Source: DATAOG01 sp963753685
GTDB taxonomy: Bacteria; Pseudomonadota; Alphaproteobacteria; Geminicoccales; Geminicoccaceae
Assembly: GCA_963753685.1 (NCBI GenBank)
Contig: CAVWDE010000014.1
Coordinates: 62,001-126,000, forward strand
Reading direction: 5' to 3'
DNA length: 64,000 nt
In this document: piece after piece, positions 60,111 through 64,000 of the stretch
Position numbering within the stretch: the stretch's first letter is position 1
Layout of the letters: each line of letters opens with the position of its first letter
Made by a program: the position numbers and the translations under genes
Notes under the pieces: generated by a model
The model's input: the letters and a program-made list of their open reading frames with translations, nothing else
What the model was told of the DNA's origin: nothing
The model's database searches: none

Positions 60111-60700
60111 CGAGGCGTCTCCCGCGCCGGCGCGTCGTGAGCGTGCGCGATCTCGTCCTCGTGGTGGTGGAGGATCGCGGACTCCAACTCCTCGACGTCA
60201 TGATAACGCGCTGGCCAGTAGCCGTCCCGGATACAGCGGATGCAACGGACGAGCTCGGAAATGCCCTGCAGAAACAGGACCACGCCGGCAACCGGGATCA
60301 GCGCCTTGAGCTGGTAGATCGGGATCTGGGCCGGGCTGTAGACGCTGGTCTCGCCGTAGCCCCAGGACTGGCGGGCGAAGATGAAGCCGGAGTAGATCAG
60401 CGCGGTCACGCCGGGGAAGAAGAACAGCAGAAAGAGCGTCAGGTCGATCATCGCCTGCACGCGCTGCGGCCACAGCCGGTAGATGACGTCGCCGCGGACG
60501 TGGCCGTCGCGCGACAGCGTGTAAGCGCCCGCCATCAGGAACAGCCCGCCGTACATGATGTAGCTGACGTCGTACGCCCAGGAGGTCGGGTCGCGCAGCA
60601 CGTAGCGCACGAAGACCTCGTAGGTGACGGCGAAGGTCAGGATCAGGATACACCAGGCAAAGACCTTGCCCATCCACATGCTGAGCCGGTCGATGAACAT
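60107..60700 (-). CDS. dctQ: TRAP transporter small permease DctQ
   Basis: A 197-residue protein with four transmembrane helices and the DctQ pattern VTYEVFVRYVLRDPTSWAYDVSYIMYGGLFLMAGAYTLSRDGHVRGDVI near residues 25-75. It has a longer, histidine-rich acidic C-terminus (HHHEDEIAHAHDAP) than usual, which could bind metal. ATG 60700 was chosen; GTG 60715 upstream is also possible. It is coupled to dctM and separated from dctP by a stable hairpin. Confidence 0.9.
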   Translation of the reverse strand: MFIDRLSMWMGKVFAWCILILTFAVTYEVFVRYVLRDPTSWAYDVSYIMYGGLFLMAGAYTLSRDGHVRGDVIYRLWPQRVQAMIDLTLFLLFFFPGVTALIYSGFIFARQSWGYGETSVYSPAQIPIYQLKALIPVAGVVLFLQGISELVRCIRCIRDGYWPARYHDVEELESAILHHHEDEIAHAHDAPARETPR

Positions 60701-60766
60701 CAGGTACCGCTCCACGGTCCCTCCCTCCCCGACGATCGGAGCACGCGCCTCCGGATGTGCACGACG

Positions 60767-60794
60767 CGGGGCGGTGCCGGCCGGCACCGCCCCG
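60767..60794 (-). promoter_or_regulatory. Perfect 28-base palindrome between dctP and dctQ
   Basis: CGGGGCGGTGCCGG at 60767-60780 and its exact complement at 60781-60794 form a 14-base-pair stem with no spacer (the loop would take up a few central bases). It starts 26 bases after the dctP stop. In the mRNA such a hairpin would protect the 3' end of dctP and let few transcripts through to dctQM. That would give more receptor than permease. Confidence 0.65.
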
Positions 60795-60819
60795 TCGCTG
60801 TCCCCTCGCGTCGAGCCGA

Positions 60820-61981
60820 CTAGAAGCTCAACGGGCCGAAATAGTGCTCGTAGGCCAGCTTGTAGTCGGCGCTGTTGTACAGGCTGTAGAACACGACCCG
60901 CTGCGCCCAAGCCCTCTGCGACTCGATCACCCGCTTGAAGAACTCGTCTTGGGAGAAGTTGGCGACCACCTTGTCCCAGGCCTCGAGCTGGGCCGCCGAG
61001 ACGTCGCTCGGCGTGCGATGCACCGTGACGCCGTCCTCCTTCTGCAGGGCGTCGAGGTCTTTGGAGTAGCGGTCGAAGGCCTTCCACAGAGTGGCAGAGG
61101 ATGCGGCTTCGCTGGAATGCTTCAGGATCGCCTGCTGCTCCGCTGCCAGACCGTCGTAGACCTTCTTGTTGAAGATGATCTCGAAGAACTCGTTGGGCTG
61201 GTGGTAGCTGCCCATCATGTAGTGCTTGGCGACGTCGGGCGCGCCCAGCAGCCGGTCCGAGGTCGGATTGTTGAACTCGAAGGCGTCGATCACGCCCCGC
61301 TCCATCGCCGGGATGATCTCGCCGCCCGGGATCTGGGTGACCGCGAGGCCCATGTTCTGCATCACCTCGGTGGCGAGGCCGACCGTGCGGTACTTGATGC
61401 CCTTGAGGTCGTCCATCGACTTGACCTCTTTCTTGAACCAGCCAAGCGGCTGGGTCGGCATCGGGGTCGAGAAGAAGCTGACGATGTTGAAGCCCAGGAT
61501 CTTCTGCATCAGCTCTGTGTGCAGGGCGTCGCCACCGCCGAAGTAGATCCAGGCGAGCGCCTGGTGGGCGTCCCAGCCGAAGCAGGGCCCGGTGCCGAAC
61601 AGCGAGGCCGCCTTGTTCTTGCCGTAGACGTAGGCGGGCACCGTGTGGCCGGCGTCGAGCACGCCGTCGTTGACCGCATCGTAGACGCTGAACGGCTTCA
61701 CGATCGAGCCGGATACCAGGTATTCGATCTTGAGCCGGCCGCCGCCCATCGCGTTGACCCGGTCGACGTAGTCGACGGCGAACTCGTTCAGGATGTCCTG
61801 CGGCGCCCAGGCGCCCTGCATCTTGAGCGCCACGGTCTGCGCGCGCGAGATGTTGGGCGCGGCGAGCGCCGCGGTCGCGCCGGCGGCGGTGACCGCAGCA
61901 CCTTTGAGGAACTTGCGCCGCGATGACGCCGGTGCCGGCTCGGCCGGCCTGGCCGGATGCTGGTTGCTCGTCGTTACTCAC
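60820..61981 (-). pseudogene. dctP: TRAP substrate-binding protein DctP, N-terminal frameshift
   Basis: The body from MALKMQGAWAPQDILNEF (61833) to the end is a DctP/DctP-like receptor. Upstream the same frame encodes a Tat signal (SSRRKFLKGAAVTAAGA, cleavage near ISRAQT) but no start codon. A GTG at 61981 with a strong GGGAGG site begins MSNDEQPASGQAGRAGTG in another frame. A single frameshift between about 61920 and 61960 joins them. The Tat signal implies folding in the cytoplasm before export. The receptor captures a carboxylate or similar ligand for DctQM. Confidence 0.83.
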
Positions 61982-62256
61982 TCTTCAAACCTCCCAGTTG
62001 CGTACGGGCTACGATCGATGATGCGGGATGCCGTCTCAGCCCGGTGCCGCCCACCGCACTGATGCGCGCTAAACTGAGGCAGAACCTCGGTGCTGTCAAA
62101 CCGGAGCCCGCCTGACGGCGGCGTCGCCGGCCGCCAGCAGCCCCGCTGCGTTCGATGCCGCCCGGGCGCTCGGATATTCCCGGTGCGACAACTGGTTTGC
62201 ACGACCGGGTCCGGTCTATGCCTAATCGCGTCGACGAGATCGCAACGGAGGCGACG

Positions 62257-63927
62257 ATGCGCCGGCTGCTCGCCGTCCTGCTCCTGATCCTGGCCCTGGC
62301 CCTGCCGGGCAGCGCGCGCGCCGCCAAGGACGAGCTGGTGATCGGCATCACCCAGTTCCCCTCGACCTTCAACCCCAACATCGATGCGATGGCCGCCAAG
62401 AGCTACATCCTGGGCATGGCGCAGCGGCCGTTCACCGCCTACGACGCCAACTGGCAGCTGGTCTGCATGCTGTGCACCGAGCTGCCGACGCTCGAGAACG
62501 GCAAGGCGAAGATCGAGAAGCAGGACGACGGCAGCGACGGCATCGCGCTCACCTACACGATCCAGCCGGACGCGACCTGGGGCGACGGCACGCCGGTGAC
62601 CACCGACGACGTGCTGTTCACCTACGAGGTCGGCCGCCATCCCGACAGCGGCATCAGCAACGCCGAGCTCTATCGCCGGATCCTCGCGATCGACGTGGTC
62701 GACGCCAAGACCTTCGTCATGCACGTCGACCGGGTCACCTTCGACTACAACGCGATCAACGATTTCCGGCTGCTGCCGGCGCATCTCGAGCGGCCGGTGT
62801 TCGAGGCCGACCCGGCGGCCTACCGCACGCGCACGACTGTTCGACACCGAGACCGACCAATCCCGGGCTGTGGTTCGGCCCCTACCGGATCACCGAGGTG
62901 TCGACCGGCGCGCTACGTCGTGCTCGAGCCCAACCCGACCTGGTGGGGCGAGCAGCCGTACTTCAAGCGCATCGTGGTCAAGGTGATCGAGAACACCGCG
63001 GCGCTCGAGGCCAACCTCCTGTCCGGCGGCATCGACATGATCGCCGGCGAGCTCGGCCTGACGCTCGACCAGGCGCTGGCCTTCGAGAAGCGCCACGGCG
63101 ACGACTACCAGATCGTCTACAAGCCGGGCCTGTTCTACGAGCACATCGACCTCAACCTCGACAACCCGATCCTGGCCGACCAGCGGGTGCGCCAGGCGCT
63201 GATGCATGGGGCTCGACCGCGAGGCGCTCTGCCAGCAGCTGTTCGAGGGCCGCCAGACGGTCGCCGACACCTTCGTCAGCCCGCTCGACTGGGTCTACAC
63301 CGAGGACGTGCCGAACTACCCCGAGGACCCGAGGCCGCCGCCGCGCTGCTCGACGCAGGCGGGCTGGAGCCGAGCTCCGGGACGGCGTCCGCCACAACGC
63401 CGAGGGCAAGCCGCTGTCGCTCGAGCTCATGACCACGGCCGGCAACCGCACGCGCGAGCTGGTCGAGCAGGTGCTGCAGAGCCAGTGGAAGCGGCTCGGC
63501 ATCGAGGTGCGCATCCGCAACGAGCCGGCGCGCGTGTTCTTCGGCGAGACCGTCAGCAAGCGCAAGTTCAGCGCGCATGGCGCTGTTCGCCTGGATCAGC
63601 GCGCCGGAGAACGTGCCGCGCACGACGCTGCATTCCGAGGAGATCCCGACCGCGGCCAACGGCTGGGCCGGGCAGAACTACACCGGCTTCACGCAACGCC
63701 GAGATGGACAAGCTGATCGACGACATCGAGCGCGAGCTCGACCGCGACAAGCGCGGCGATGTGGCACCGCCTGCAGCAGATCTACGCCGAGGAGCTGCCG
63801 GCGCTGCCGCTCTATTTCCGCTCCGAGCCGCACATCTGGCCGAAATGGCTGGAGGGCGTGACGCCGACCGGCCACCATGGATCCCAGCACGCTCTGGGTC
63901 GAGCACTGGCGCGCCGAGGCCAGCTGA
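62257..63927 (+). pseudogene. Peptide/nickel-type ABC substrate-binding protein (SBP family 5), multiply frameshifted
   Basis: From ATG 62257 (GGAG six bases upstream) the chain has a signal peptide and KDELVIGITQFPSTFNPN, the start of SBP family 5. The reading frame breaks repeatedly. An extra A near 62836, an extra C near 62858 and an extra G near 62910 restore the original frame, and further one-base changes follow near 63211, 63330, 63576, 63696, 63750 and 63877. Corrected, the protein continues with FGPYRITEVSTGRYVVLEPN, QALMHGLDREALCQQLFEG and WVEHWRAEAS, ending at 63927. Missense damage is absent. It belongs to an oligopeptide-type importer with the permease that follows. Confidence 0.78.
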
Positions 63928-63952
63928 GGCGGGCGCCGGCGCCGGCGGTCCG

Positions 63953-64000
63953 GTGCTGCGCTATCTGATCCACCGCCTGCTCGAGGCGGCGCTCGTCCTG
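63953..64000 (+). CDS. ABC transporter permease (DppB/OppB type), N-terminal fragment
   Basis: Sixteen residues, from GTG 63953, before the window ends: MLRYLIHRLLEAALVL. The sequence Y-L-x-x-R-L-L-x-x-x-x-V-L is how DppB/OppB permeases begin. It follows the SBP family 5 gene by 25 bases in the same direction. The identity rests on the short N-terminus and on context. Confidence 0.65.
   Translation, partial: MLRYLIHRLLEAALVL

Overview
This is a high-GC chromosomal window, most likely from an alphaproteobacterium of the Rhodospirillales/Geminicoccales kind. That placement is an inference. It rests on the GC-rich codon use, the ftsK-lolA pair, the yjcH-actP-DUF294-exonuclease cluster, a coxMNOP-type alternative oxidase and the abundance of ABC and TRAP solute receptors. 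I saw no tRNA, rRNA, CRISPR array, transposase or phage gene.

Layout. 1-3452 (+): the end of a cytochrome oxidase subunit II gene, then subunit I, subunit III, a CoxP-like membrane protein and a lipoprotein cytochrome c. 3562-13412 (-): a seven-gene operon for a membrane complex built like a group 4 (Hyf/Hyc) hydrogenase, with HyfC, HyfE, HyfF, HyfG, a ferredoxin-HyfI fusion and two consecutive HyfB-type antiporter subunits. All cysteine ligands of the [NiFe] centre are missing. It therefore belongs with the energy-converting hydrogenase-related (Ehr) complexes, and it lies tail to tail with the oxidase. 13864-16737 (-): a D-amino-acid catabolic operon (D-threonine aldolase/D-serine dehydratase family, DadA-like dehydrogenase, RidA). 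17034-19594: an exported protein, then an SDR and a cyclase that end a transport operon. 19702-24404 (-): a sugar-type ABC transporter whose binding protein carries two nearly identical full-length ligand-binding domains in one chain. 24613-29088 (-): a DUF3300/DUF2950 pair and three small or unknown envelope genes. 29539-34022 (+): acetate uptake (yjcH-actP) with a DUF294 sensor protein and an exonuclease, preceded by an FNR/FixK-like box.

34162-41246: an EEP-family membrane protein, an orphan sugar receptor, a MazE-type antitoxin with a decayed PIN toxin, and three tandem paralogous extracellular solute-binding proteins with no permease beside them. 41405-44764 (-): a sugar-acid catabolic operon (DUF4432, SMP-30 lactonase, SDR, GNAT). 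44917-47707: a methyltransferase, small unknown genes including a CYTH-like protein, and a CDP-alcohol phosphatidyltransferase. 47883-53687: lolA, ftsK, a DapC-like aminotransferase and a UbiH-like hydroxylase. 53623-58759: an RpiR regulator divergent from a COG4280-type membrane operon, pyruvate kinase and an amidase. 58788-61981 (-): a TRAP transporter (dctP-dctQ-dctM) with a perfect 28-base palindrome between dctP and dctQ. 62257-64000 (+): the start of a peptide-type ABC operon.

A caution for every reader: single-base frameshifts that leave the downstream frame well conserved occur in at least nine genes. None was seen in the first 23 kb. They become more frequent to the right, with at least six in the last 1.7 kb. 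Residual sequencing error towards a contig end explains this better than nine independent pseudogenes, so the affected genes are annotated as full-length loci with a break.
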